64,000 nt of DNA, taken from assembly GCF_000497045.1 (NCBI RefSeq), contig NW_015961992.1, positions 126,259 to 190,258 of the forward strand, given 5' to 3'. The notes under the pieces are model-generated. The model was not told the origin of the DNA. It searched no databases and worked only from the letters and a program-made list of their open reading frames with translations. This stretch comes from Kalmanozyma brasiliensis GHG001. Lineage: Eukaryota; Basidiomycota; Ustilaginomycetes; Ustilaginales. Of the stretch, positions 24,788-35,500 are shown one piece after another; positions within the stretch are counted from its first letter, which is position 1, and each line of letters begins with the position of its first letter. The translations under genes and the position numbers were made by a program.

Positions 24788-25362
24788 TTGCACCATCGCT
24801 TTGCGCTAGCGTCTGACTGACGGTCCGCAGATGTCCTCTGCTCCGTCGTTCCGCTCTTTCGTAAAGATGTACCATTAGTCGATCGTCGTTGTCTCTTGTC
24901 CGTTGTCAGTTCTCCATGTCTCGCAATGTCCCTCTATTTCGCATCGCTCGTTCGCTCGATCTCGTCGCTCCCTTGATTGCCATTGGTGCGTTGAGATTTT
25001 GACGCTTGAGCGCCTTGTATACCTCTCATACTCCTGGTCTTGCTCCGGCAATCTGATAGTATTTGTCTCTTTCCTCCTCATCGTTTGACTGCGTGTGTTT
25101 TCAAGTCTTAGGTGTTGGTCTCATTGAGTGGGCGGGCTGAGTCGTGGCGAAGCTCAGTCAGGGTCAGGCGGGACTACGGTCTGCTGTGGAGTTTCTGAAA
25201 AAGCGAAAAAGTCGAGTTGCGTCACACTGTAAAAATAGCCCAAGCGCACGCACACACGCGACACAAGTTGTCATGGGTCAAAGCGTTTCTTCCATTCAAC
25301 ACCAGCCTTCCTCCATCGTCCCTTTCCACCATACAAGACCTGCACCGGACTGGCTCAGCACG
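24788..25362. other. H3-Lunapark intergenic region
   Basis: About 575 bp with the H3 3' flank and the Lunapark promoter and leader. Nothing else recognised. In-frame ATGs for Lunapark also exist at 25144 and 25273. Confidence 0.5.
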
Positions 25363-26625
25363 ATGGGCGTCTTCAATGCGCTGGTCAGCGGCTCCTTCCT
25401 GCCGTGGAAGCGCACCAACCGCGAGACCGACTATGAGACCGTGCTCTCTCGGCTCGAAACCGAGATCCAGGACGTTCAGTCTCGACTGACGCAGATCCGT
25501 CTTCGCGAACGACGTGCATCGGTGACCCTCACATTGCAAGCATTTCTGCTCTGGGCGATCTACACCTTCGTATGCTGGTTCTTTGGTCTGCTGACCTTGC
25601 GGCGAACGCGACCTCTGGATCCCGACTCGGGATGGAAGAACGCGAGGATGTACGGTGTGTGGGTGCCCGTGGTGGGCAGTCCCGTGCTGATCATCTCAAC
25701 ACGGCGAATCGTGAGATGGTGGTACAGACGCATCGGTGCGGCGGAGGACAAGCATTTGATCGATCTCAAGAGGCAGAAGCGCGAAAAGATCGACGAGCTC
25801 AAACGTGCTACCAAGTACGATCACCTCAAGATGCTGCTTGAAAAGTACGACGAGGCTGGACCGAAAGGTGCTTCTGCCAACGCACCCTCGACCCCGACCA
25901 AAGGAAAGCCTGGATCTAAATCTGCCTCGCCCTCGTCCAAGAATGCGACTCAATCGCCTGCATCGGCTGGAAGCGCCGCTAGCACACCTCAACGCGGCGG
26001 AGCCCCCGGACCCGCTCTCACCACACCAGAAGCGCAAGCACTGCAAGCGCAACGAATGGCTCTCATGCGCCAACAGGGCGGTGTGATCCAACCGCCACGA
26101 TCCGCCGCTCCCGCTGCGCCGCTGCCAAAGACGTGGATGGACAAGGTGGCGGATGCCATCCTTGGCTCGGACCCCTCAGCACTCGGCCCCGAGCAGAAGT
26201 ACGCCCTGATCTGCGCCCGCTGTCACGCGCATAACGGCCTCGCGCTGAAAGACGAGTTCAACGAGGTGCAGTACGCCTGTCCGCACTGTGGCCACTTCAA
26301 CTCGCGACGACCCAGCTCGGCCCCCGTTTCGTCTCCTTTCAACAGCAGCGCGGGTGCGCGAACGAGGGTCCCGGACCAGAGTGTCGATACGACACCTTCA
26401 AAGCCAAGCAAGACGGAGAGGGGAAGCAAGCTGAAGTTGCGTGCTGACGAGAGCGACGACGACGAGGATAAGCCGCCGGTCGCGACGCTGCAGGAGATGC
26501 AGGAGAAGGAGCCCGTCTCGATCGATAGCAAGACGGATGGCGCCAGCGAGGATAGGAGGAAGTCGTTGCGCTCGCGAAAGTCGAATAAGGGCGCGGAGGA
26601 TGGGATGGATGTCGATGACGAGTGA
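25363..26625 (+). CDS. LNP1: Lunapark-family ER junction protein
   Basis: A 420-residue single-exon protein when started at ATG 25363. That choice gives the MG-F N-terminus expected of Lunapark proteins, where Gly2 is often myristoylated; upstream in-frame ATGs (25144, 25273) are less likely. A coiled coil (ETVLSRLETEIQDVQSRL) precedes two close hydrophobic segments (about 55-80 and 97-118). A second basic coiled coil follows, then a Ser/Pro/Ala-rich region. The C-terminal lunapark zinc ribbon comes next, with CARC and CPHC pairs (about 284-310), and then an acidic tail. Family knowledge: Lunapark sits in the endoplasmic reticulum membrane and stabilises three-way tubule junctions, opposing atlastin/Sey1-driven fusion. 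The gene converges with FIS1. Confidence 0.9.
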   Translation: MGVFNALVSGSFLPWKRTNRETDYETVLSRLETEIQDVQSRLTQIRLRERRASVTLTLQAFLLWAIYTFVCWFFGLLTLRRTRPLDPDSGWKNARMYGVWVPVVGSPVLIISTRRIVRWWYRRIGAAEDKHLIDLKRQKREKIDELKRATKYDHLKMLLEKYDEAGPKGASANAPSTPTKGKPGSKSASPSSKNATQSPASAGSAASTPQRGGAPGPALTTPEAQALQAQRMALMRQQGGVIQPPRSAAPAAPLPKTWMDKVADAILGSDPSALGPEQKYALICARCHAHNGLALKDEFNEVQYACPHCGHFNSRRPSSAPVSSPFNSSAGARTRVPDQSVDTTPSKPSKTERGSKLKLRADESDDDEDKPPVATLQEMQEKEPVSIDSKTDGASEDRRKSLRSRKSNKGAEDGMDVDDE

Positions 26626-26867
26626 TGCAGCCGCTCGTGAAGCGGTACTTCAATGCAACAGGAGTGCAGCAGGAATGGCATCGCCTTTCACAGAGATGCG
26701 ACAGCTGCGAACGTGTCTGAAGGAGCAAGGAGTCGCTAACAGAGGAGCATATGAGTCAGGCAAATGTGCTGGTCTGAGTGGATATGAATGCTGAACAAGT
26801 GAGAAAGAGTGTAAAGTACAGATACGTGCAAGGAGGTCGGGGCGAATGTGTGACTGGGCAAACCGCT

Positions 26868-27326
26868 CTAACGGCGTCCGCGGCGCATCAGTCCCGCAAC
26901 AGCGATACTGGCCACGGCAGCCGCACCTCCGATCAACGCCATCCCAATATACCCCTCCCTGGCAACACCCTTCTCGATGAGCTGATTCAAGCTCTGCGCC
27001 TGCAGATTGTTCGGTTCCCTCTCGATCAACAGCGCATTGAACCGCCTGGCCTCGTCGTAGTTGCCCATCTTGTAGTGACCCAGCGAGAGGTAGTAGAGGC
27101 ACTCGCGCCGTCTTGGTGGATCCGAGCGGTAGATCTCGGTCAAAAGCCCAACGCCGATGGACATGTCCGCCCGCTGCTTACTCTTGACCAGCCCCCATGC
27201 GTAGTTGAATTTGGTTTGCGTTGTGACGTGGCCTGCGGAGAGTTCGGTTTCATATTGTGATTTGAGCACTTGGAGCTCGGAGGGGGAGAGCGACGTCTCT
27301 GCGTCTGCTGCGTAGGGGAGCGACAT
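26868..27326 (-). CDS. FIS1: Mitochondrial fission protein 1
   Basis: A 152-residue single-exon protein of normal Fis1 length. It has the two TPR-like helical hairpins ([16 protein letters not shown], then [25 protein letters not shown] and [15 protein letters not shown]). A C-terminal membrane span follows ([22 protein letters not shown]) with a short basic tail RRGRR, the signal for outer-membrane insertion in mitochondria and peroxisomes. Family knowledge: Fis1 helps recruit the dynamin Dnm1 through adaptors to divide these organelles. It shares a 494-bp divergent promoter region with SNX4. Confidence 0.95.
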   Translation of the reverse strand: MSLPYAADAETSLSPSELQVLKSQYETELSAGHVTTQTKFNYAWGLVKSKQRADMSIGVGLLTEIYRSDPPRRRECLYYLSLGHYKMGNYDEARRFNALLIEREPNNLQAQSLNQLIEKGVAREGYIGMALIGGAAAVASIAVAGLMRRGRR

Positions 27327-27820
27327 TGTGTGCGAGGGGTGGAGGCGAGGAGGGCACGCCTATGGGTGCTTTGCTGTCTCGACTGGCTTGATGAAGCGCT
27401 CGACGGCTCTGTTGAGATCCAGAGACTATTTGGATGGGTGGATAGGTACGAATGCCTTGTCAGAGATGCAGAATGATGATATGGATGCCCAGGATCAAAC
27501 GAGAGGACCTAGAAGGAGGATGGTGGCGGCGAGATTGGATACGAGAAAGCGCCAAAGTGGAGCTTCGGCACAGCTTTCAGCCCGCGAAGCTGAGCCAAAA
27601 AAATGTCGCCGATTGTTAGAGTGAACTTGAGCCCTTGACAGCGAAGGAACCGTGCGCATCTGGCAGAACTCCACGCGGCACAGCCTGTGTCAACCCAAAG
27701 GCGGATGGGATGGCTCAGCACACTTCCAAAGCCAGCAAGTGGAGCGACAACTCCATCGAATCGTCTGCTCATCCACAACCATTCTCTTCTCATCGTGCTC
27801 GCCGGTCCAACTTCGCCATT
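27327..27820. other. FIS1-SNX4 divergent promoter region
   Basis: About 494 bp between two divergent start codons. The SNX4 frame stays open upstream to 27635, but ATG 27821 is the likely start. No further feature was recognised. Confidence 0.5.
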
Positions 27821-29631
27821 ATGGACACTGAGGAGGACACCTTCACCTCGGTCACCTGGGAGAACCGCGACACCTCCTCCGGCTCCCAACCCACCTTTTC
27901 GTCCACGCCCTCGTTCTCCAACAACAATGCCATCGCAGGACCATCGCACCTGGGCACCTCTTTGTCGGCCGGCGGTCTCGCTCGCGATCTGCACGCCTCG
28001 GACGACCCAACACAACTCTCGTGGGCGGGCTATCTGATGGTCCAGGTCACAGAACCACGCAAGGAGCAAGAAGGCCAAAAAGATGCTTTCATCAGCTACG
28101 GCATTCGAGCCGAGACCAACCTTCCGCACTTCTCTCGCACCTACATGGCCACTCGTCGACGCTTCAAGGACTTCACCTTCCTGCGCGAGGGTCTCAAACG
28201 GGACTTCCCGGCGTGCGTCGTTGCGCCGTTACCCGACAAACACCGGCTCGAATACCTCACTGGCGATCGTTTCAGCCAAGATTTCATCGATCGACGCACC
28301 CAAGATCTTCAGCTCTTCCTCGAACGCATCTGTCGTCATCCCACGCTGCAACGGAGTCAGCTGCTGCGCAATTTTCTCGAGAGCACCGAGTGGCAGGTCG
28401 ACATGCACGCGCACAACTCATCGCACAGCGGCACCACCGCTGCGGGCGCCTCGACGCTCATCTCCGGTTCGCAGGTGGAAAACGCCGGTCCCCCCAGCTT
28501 ACTCGATAGCCTCAGCGACCACTTTCTCAACGCCTTTTCCAAAGTCCGGAAACCCGACGAACGCTTCGAGGAGATCAAGGAGAGCATCGACAAGCTCGAA
28601 GAGGGTCTCGCGGGAACCGAACGCGTTCTCTCCCGCAATCGCAATCGCATCGCTGGTAAGCATCTTCTTCCCCCACCCCTTCTCCTCCATCTTCCTTTTC
28701 CCCTTCCTGTGTTTTGGCATCTCTCGACCTCGTGCCCTCTCTCTCTCTCTCTCTCTTCGCTCTTGTCTGTGGAACACCGCAATCTGACAACATTGATTGA
28801 TGCGGGCGCACGCTGACCTGGCTCCTAGCTCTGCCGTTTGGCGACGTCTATGCCCCCCAACTCGGAACGGGTCTCGAAGACCTCTCGACGGATTACGAGG
28901 ACTTTGCGACGAGCGTCGAAGGTCTAGGTTATCTCGAGAGTGGCATTACCGAGCCGTTGAACAAGTTTGCCTCGGCCATGCTCGAGCTTGCCCGGCTCGA
29001 GAGGGTTACTGTAAGTCACACCTCCTCCTTGTTGTTTACCTCCTGTCGGTCAGAGAACTGATCTCGTCTTTCTTGACCCTATCTGTGGCACGACGCACAG
29101 TCGGCGAAATCGACAGACGCCATGCTGTCCCAGATGCAAGCGCTACTCTCGTACGCGCGGTCGCACAAATCGGTGCTCAAGCTCCGCGATACCAAGCAGG
29201 TAGACTTCGAGGAGCTAACGGACTACCTCTCGGGTGTTGTCTCCGAACGCGATCGACTCGCCTCGCTCTCCAGTCCCTACGGCGCAGGTCACGGCCACGG
29301 CGGTGTCCGCGGCGCCGGTCTCTCGGGCTATCTCAAGGACAAGGTCGACCATCTGCGCGGGGTTGACGAGGAACGCACCCGTGTCGGCCGCATGCAGCGA
29401 CTAGATGGCAAGATCAAGGAGCTCCAAGACGCCGTCACTAGCGCACACGACACCTCGCAAGCATTCAACACAGAGGTCATGACCGAACATCGCATCTTCC
29501 ACCTCGCCAAGGAGCAGGAGATGAAGGACATCCTGGCGACACATGCCGAGGGCCAGATCGAGTTGTACGAGGGGCTGGTGGGCATGTTCGACCAGCTCAT
29601 TCCGCAGTTGGAGCGCATTCGAGTCGCATGA
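27821..29631 (+). CDS. SNX4: Sorting nexin 4 / Atg24
   Basis: Three exons (27821-28655, 28829-29010, 29101-29631) join in phase to 515 residues. Intron 1 (173 bp, GTAAGC...CTAG) joins RNRIA to LPFGDVYAP, and intron 2 (90 bp, GTAAGT...ACAG) joins LERVT to SAKSTDAM. A PX domain (about 72-190) includes the phosphoinositide-binding segment TRRRFKDFTFLREGL. A BAR-type coiled-coil region runs from about 215 to the end. Family knowledge: Snx4 binds PtdIns3P on endosomes, retrieves SNAREs to the Golgi, and supports selective autophagy with Snx41/Snx42. Intron 1 contains a (CT)10 run. The start was chosen because it follows a Ser-rich leader and begins with the acidic MDTEED segment. Confidence 0.9.
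28737..28756. repeat. (CT)10 microsatellite in SNX4 intron 1
   Basis: A pure CT dinucleotide run that forms part of the pyrimidine tract of the intron. Confidence 0.85.
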
Positions 29632-29754
29632 AGGAATGGAAGCGACTTGCCTTTCATGAAAACGATGTGTGAGGATTTCGTGACATTGACGAACTTGCGA
29701 CATTGTGTGGGGTGGTGTATGACTTTGGGTGGGGTAGTGTGTGAGGAGGGACGT

Positions 29755-30720
29755 CTACCTGCGATGGGCGTCCATCCAGTCGTGCCACTGCCCTACCTGT
29801 TCCCAACGCGGCCTGATCTCCTCGGGGAACCGACAGTGGGACGAATGCTCATCGCACCGAACCGCGTCCCTTTTGTTGACCACCAGCACGCCGACGCGTC
29901 GGAGCTCGACGATGTCACCCGGGTGCAGCTTGTGCTGGAAGAGCGAGCTGCCGCGGTAGGCGCGGAGGGTGGTGGTTTCGCCGTCACCAACATCGACGTG
30001 GATCACGCGGTACTGCGTGGCGGATGCGGCAGAAGAGGTGCTCGTCTTGAGGATTTTCACCACCATGTTGGTGCGCTGTGCATTGCCGATTGTGAGAGCA
30101 TTGTGTATTTTGACGAAGGACTGCTGGTGGAACTGTGTCGGAGTGATGTAGTCGGCAGAGTAGCAGAGGGTTGTACCTAGTCGAGCGCCGAATTTTGGGT
30201 CGATGTGCATTTCAGTCGGGGTGGAGGTAGCGGGAGGTGTGGGAGACGGGGAGCGAACCAGCAGAGACGAGGAGGATGCGGCTGTGAGGGTGAGTCGACG
30301 TTTCTGACGAGGTCGCTCATCGTCATCCCGCGGCTGTTCGACCTTGGATAGCATCGCTCGAACTTCCCCCGCTGATGGTGCAGACCCACCCTCCGATGGC
30401 GAATCGCGCCTCTGGTCGTGATCAAACAACCCATCTAGCGCACGAAGGATGCTGGTCGCCGCAGCCATCTTGGTCGCCTTCGAAGGGCGACTGGCGGCAG
30501 GCGCAGGCGGCCAACCATTGCACGTCGTGAGAAAGTCTCGCATCTTGGGTCCAGGTGGATCGTAGCGCGCATCGTCCTGAAGCACGGCTAGCGAGCGGAC
30601 GAGGTCGAGGATCGTGCAAGCCAGCTCAGGGGTCGTAGCAAGTCGAGCCAGCTTGATGGCGTCGTTGCTGTCGATGGCGTCGACAAGGGCTTCCTGCTCC
30701 GAGCGCGTAAGGACCGGCAT
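29755..30720 (-). CDS. Unrecognised nuclear-type protein, paralog of 31571-32459
   Basis: A 321-residue protein of unknown function. The N-terminal 65 residues are helical and begin MPVLTRSEQEALVDAIDSND. The middle is Ser/Pro-rich with a basic RPRQKRRLTL patch that could be a nuclear signal. The C-terminal 155 residues form a compact beta-rich domain (YRVIHVDVGDGETTTLRAY, then LHPGDIVELRRVGVLVVN) and end with a Trp-rich helix (WEQVGQWHDWMDAHRR). The GDIVELRRV pattern is reminiscent of OB folds such as those of POT1-type telomere proteins, but this is a weak impression. A further exon is possible: 30904-30802 with an intron 30801-30723 (GTGAGT...TCAG) joins in phase and adds 35 residues. The paralog starts at the position equivalent to 30720, so I keep that start. 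Confidence 0.65.
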   Translation of the reverse strand: MPVLTRSEQEALVDAIDSNDAIKLARLATTPELACTILDLVRSLAVLQDDARYDPPGPKMRDFLTTCNGWPPAPAASRPSKATKMAAATSILRALDGLFDHDQRRDSPSEGGSAPSAGEVRAMLSKVEQPRDDDERPRQKRRLTLTAASSSSLLVRSPSPTPPATSTPTEMHIDPKFGARLGTTLCYSADYITPTQFHQQSFVKIHNALTIGNAQRTNMVVKILKTSTSSAASATQYRVIHVDVGDGETTTLRAYRGSSLFQHKLHPGDIVELRRVGVLVVNKRDAVRCDEHSSHCRFPEEIRPRWEQVGQWHDWMDAHRR

Positions 30721-30904
30721 AGCTGACAGGGAGAAGGGGGGTTGTCAGTGACACAGTTGGCAGGGAGGGCGTGCGGATGCGGGTGAAGAGGGCCGACTCA
30801 CCCGCACAAGCTGACGCTTCAGTGGCGACGGAAGACGGCGAGGATGGTGACTTTCGATGCGACTGCTGCGACAAATGCGATTCAGGCAGACGTTGTCGAG
30901 GCAT

Positions 30905-31570
30905 ATACTGTATCACGGAGGATGTGATCCGACGGTGATGTAGAAGCCCGCCTGCTTGTGATGATGCAGAAGCGGCTAAAGAAGGCGGACGAACGAAGAG
31001 GGTGTGATTAGATGGGTCGCGGAGGGGGAGAAGGCAGGTGAGAAGCAGGGGTGGGAGGAGAGTGAGGGCGTTGCTGGTGGCAGAAGGAAAGGAGTCGGGG
31101 CTCGAGAAGGGGGCGGTGATATACCTTCGATCCGCATCCTGCTTTCCGCTGCACACCCTACAGCAAGGAGCGTCGAGGCGGGGAAGTGCGGAACAAAGAA
31201 CCCGCACAAAGAGCGACGCCACAGCCGGAAGTGTCAGCAAGCTGATCAAGGAGTGAATCACTGTCGTCACGCGAGAGATAAACTCAAGCTCAGCGCAGAC
31301 ATGGGTTTGGCGACGTTTTGACGACAGACACTGTGCAGAATTCTAACCTTGCTGTCGATACTTCCTGCAATCTGCACATCTTTTGCGCAGCTTTTGCTCA
31401 ATGACCTGCCCTTTCGATTTGAGTCTCGCTGCAGACAGCGCAGCCGTGCCTTCGACTCAATGTCATATAAGAATCGTCTGTACGGCACTTTGTGGCACTT
31501 GTTGACAATTGATCTGTACCATTAATGCAGCGATTGCATCGATTGCAGCGATCCTGTCTGCCTCGTTCCC
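30905..31570. other. Divergent region between the two orphan paralogs
   Basis: About 670 bp between the head-to-head paralogs. It is G-rich near 31019-31110. No gene is supported; a frame on the minus strand is low complexity. Confidence 0.45.
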
Positions 31571-32459
31571 ATGGACGTTCTCACCAACACGGAAAAGGCG
31601 GCTCTGGCTCGCGCCATCGACAATGGCGATGTCACGGCGCTCAACCTCCTCGTATCGCTGCCGCACCGAGCTGAGGCGGTCAGAAGCCTTGTGAGTGCGC
31701 TCGAAGTGTACAACATCGGTGCACGAGCCACGGGCAACCCTGGCCACACGATGCGGAGCTATCTCGTTGCTTCTGGTTGGGATGGGGTAGCCGAGACGCC
31801 CCCCCTTTTCAATGCAGCTCCGTCTTCTCCTACGATGCAGCCACCCACAACACCAACGAGGACGCCATCGACCACACGTGTCCGCACAGCAACGCGTTCT
31901 GACCGGTCGACAAGATCTGCGTCTCCGCCACTGCGGCGCTCCGGCCGCCGCACTTCAGCCCGTCTCCGTCTACCATCAGCCACGCCTGACCCACCCACGG
32001 CGCTCAGCATTGACGTCGACCGGGGCGCTCGGTTGGGCACCACCAACCTCTACAGCATCGACTTCATCACGCCGGCTCGTCTCGGGCTTTATCTGCGCTC
32101 AACGCAGTGCGATGCACGTCAACCTCGTGGTGCGCATCCTCCGAAACAACGCCGCGCGCGGTAACCCTTTCCCGAGCTACCGCATCGTGCACGTCGACAC
32201 GGGCGATGGCAAGGAGACGCCGCTAAGGGTGGTGCAGGATAGCGACCTGTTTTGGGACGGAGGTCCCCGCGGCAGGTTTCGACCCGGCCATCTGGTCATC
32301 CTCCGCAACGTCGCGGCTGTTCCTATCCACACCAGAGCTGGTTTGCTGTACGAAAGAGAGAGTAGCGCCGAGCGGTTCGAGCAGGACGAGCCGAGCTGGG
32401 ACCAGCTGCTCCAGTGGCATCGCTGGATCGACGCCCACGCAGAACGTCAAACCCCTTGA
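31571..32459 (+). pseudogene. Frame-broken paralog of the 29755-30720 gene
   Basis: It starts at ATG 31571 with MDVLTNTEKAALARAIDNGD, clearly related to the N-terminus of the divergent neighbour, and continues through a Thr/Ser/Pro-rich, basic middle to GARLGTTNLYSIDFITP. After that the similarity jumps to another frame near 32094 (NLVVRIL, YRIVHVDTGDGKETPLRV, FRPGHLVILRNV, WDQLLQWHRWIDAH) and ends at TGA 32457-32459. Between ITP and VVRIL this copy has 52 bases where the neighbour has 75. That equals a 23-bp deletion and explains the frame break; no plausible intron repairs it. It is either a recent pseudogene or an assembly error. Both ends being well conserved argues for recent loss. Confidence 0.6.
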
Positions 32460-32572
32460 TCATCTCACACATTGCAAGTCAGCTTGTACAGCATAGGTTT
32501 GAAAAACAGATTCTCGATTCTTCAATGAACGTAGCGCAGGGGAAAAGTCTATATACAGATGTGTAATCTCGC

Positions 32573-35500
32573 TCAGAACATGCCAGTGGGCTGCATGTAC
32601 ATGCCGCCATTGAGATTATTAGGATACCCGCCGGCCATGCCGCCCAACCCCGTGACACCGGCGGTGATGAGCTTGGGGGCGCCGATTCCGCCGGGCCCGA
32701 TGATCGGTGCGTCCTCCTCGAGCCTCTCCTTGTCGCTGTCCTTCTTTGCGCGCTCGCGCACCTCCTTTTCGAGCTTCTTGAGCTTCTCGCTCTGGTCGCG
32801 CATGCTCTGGAGCTGGTACGGCATGGTAAAGTCGCCCAAGCCGTGACGCCACGAGAGCTCGAGCACCACATCCGGTCGCACCAGGTCGTAGCACGCAAAC
32901 AGCGTCGCGGCGTAGCACTCCTTGTTGCCGATCTCGACAAAGTACTCGAGCAACTCCTCGGCGACGCTCTCCTCGCCCGAGATGGCCGCCGTCTCAATGG
33001 CGTCCTTGAACAGCTTGTCCGCCTTGGACAGCGCGATCGACTCGTCCCAGCGCTCCTTCTTCTTGTACAGGTGCGCCGCGAGACGGCGGAACTCGAGCAG
33101 ATCGTGCTTCTGCAGCCGAGACGCCAGCGAGATCGTGTCAAAGTTGTCAAAGCCGTCGATGGATGAGCGCAGCGTCTCGTAGTCCTCCTCCTCGATCAAA
33201 AGGTCGTTGTACGCGTCGTTGACCGCTTCGAGGTTGTGGTGCTGCACCGACATGAGGTAGCTGCGGATGAGCGGCACGTTGTCGTTGTCCTTCTTCTTGA
33301 ACATGCGCACGACGCGGCCGTGGTCGATGCGCTTGGCGAGCACGGTCAACAGGTCGGTGAGCAGCAACGGGTGCTGCTCGAGGTAGAACGTCAACGCACG
33401 GTAGTAGATCTCGACGTTGGCAACCTTGGGCAGAACCGACTTGAACTGGTCGTGGTCCCATGCATCGGCGGCGTGCTCCATGGTGGCGAGCGCAGCATTG
33501 TCCATCTCGTCGTACTTGGTGTACAGGTAGACCAGCTCCGACCACAGGTGGCACTGCTCGGTGACCTTGATGAGCTGGGGCAGGTTGGAGCGCGACCAGT
33601 ACAGCTTGAGGTGCTCCATGAGACGCTCGGGGCGGTACTTGGCGAGCGCGACACCGGTCTGGGTAAAGACACCCATGTGCGCGCGCTCGAGACCGAGAGC
33701 CTGCTCGAGAAGGTGGAGCAACTCGTCAAAGAAGCCCTCGGCCTCGTACGACCGGAACAGGGCAGGCAGCTCCTCGGCGTGCGGGATGATGGCGAGACCG
33801 GCGATCTGAGCCAGCTTGAACTCGCGCTTGCTGAGACACGCGGCGTGGACCTGCTTCCACACAGACGTGTTCCCGGCCTTGCGAGCCGCCTCGACGGCAC
33901 CCTGGTAGTCGCTGAGGTAGACGAGGGTGGTGGCGAGACGGGCGTAGTTCGAGACGCTAGTGAACAAAAGCTTGGCAGCCTCGTACAGCTCGTCGTTGAA
34001 GCACTTCTCACCAACAACCAGGATATCGGCAACGTTGGTCATGCCGAGGAACTCCTCCATGTCGCCGAGACGGTGGGCCTTGGCGAGGCAGTAGGCGTAC
34101 TCGGTGTCGATCTTGGGCTCACGGGCCTTCTTGCGAGCCATCTGCAAGTAGCGGATGAGCTCCTCCTCGCGGCCAGCGTGCTCGGCAATCTCGATGACCT
34201 CCTCGTAGTTGGACGGGTCCTCGGCCTTGACGTACGAGTCGATGGCGTCCTTGACACGCAGACCGTCGAGCTGGGCCTTACCGAGACGCGACCAGATGGC
34301 GGGCTGGTTGAGCTTGGCGGCGTACTGCTGGCCGCGGTCGATCGAGACGACGTGCTCGACGAGGACGTTCATGGCATCCTCGTGCTGCTCGGCCTTGGAG
34401 AAGATGCGGAAGGCTTCCTCGTAGAGACCGTGGTCGATGGCGATCTTGGCAATCTCCTCGACGTCGTAGCCGTCGAGACGGTCGATGTAGTTCATCACCT
34501 TGCCCTTGTCGGTGCGGACGGCGGTGAGCATGAGCAGGTTCTTGAGACTGCGGTTGTCGCTGAACGCCGACTCCTCGAGGATGATCTTCTCGAGCAGCTC
34601 GATGAGCTCATGCGGCAGATCGGCAGCCATGAACGCCTTGACCGTGGCCGAGACGTCGTCCGGGTTGGTCGACTCGGGGACGGCGGTCGAGGTGACCTGC
34701 TCCACAAGCTGGCGGCGGTGAACGTTGTCCGAGGTGAGGACCTGCGCCCAGAGGTCGAGCTGACGGCGCTTGACGAGGTAACGAGCCTGGTGCTTGAACA
34801 TCGAGTTGTCGTTGGTGATGGAGATGAGCTCCTCGTCGCAGAAGCCCTTGGCGTACGCGATGTAGGCGAGGTAGGGGTCGCGCTTCTCGCAGTACTTGCC
34901 GACAACGCGAGGGTCGTAGAGGTTGTTCTCCTTGAGGAAGGCCTCGGGGTTGTTGTTGCTGTCGATGGCGATCTTGGCCATGGCGTTGTAGAGGGGCTGG
35001 TCCTGAGAGCCGGCCTCGATCTTGGACTGCAGCCATGGCATGATCAGCTTGAGGCGGTTGCGCTTCTCCACCTCCTCGACGAGCTCGTCGACGGGAATGG
35101 GGCCCGTGACGGAAGCGAGCAGGTTCTTGATGACACCTTCATCGCAGTCGACATCCAGCAAACCACCGATGACCTGGGGCGTGCGCGACGAGTTGACGCG
35201 CTGCACGTAGACCTCGATAAAGTTAATGAGCATGTTCTGGTAGAGGTAGAGCACCAGGTCGTGGACGAAGTCGAATCGGTCGCAGACAATGATGAGCGGC
35301 AGCTGGTCCGAAAGCTTGGCCTCCTTGAGGAAGTTCTTGACCTTCTCGGGGTTGTACGAGTTGGACTCGCGGCAGATGCGCTCGACCTCTCGGATCTGAC
35401 CGGTGCGGGTGGCCGCCTGGATGTACTTGAAGTGCACCTCGGGGTCGGTCGAAAGGTTGACGACGGAGCCAAGGTAGTAGTAGAGACCCTCGAACGACTT

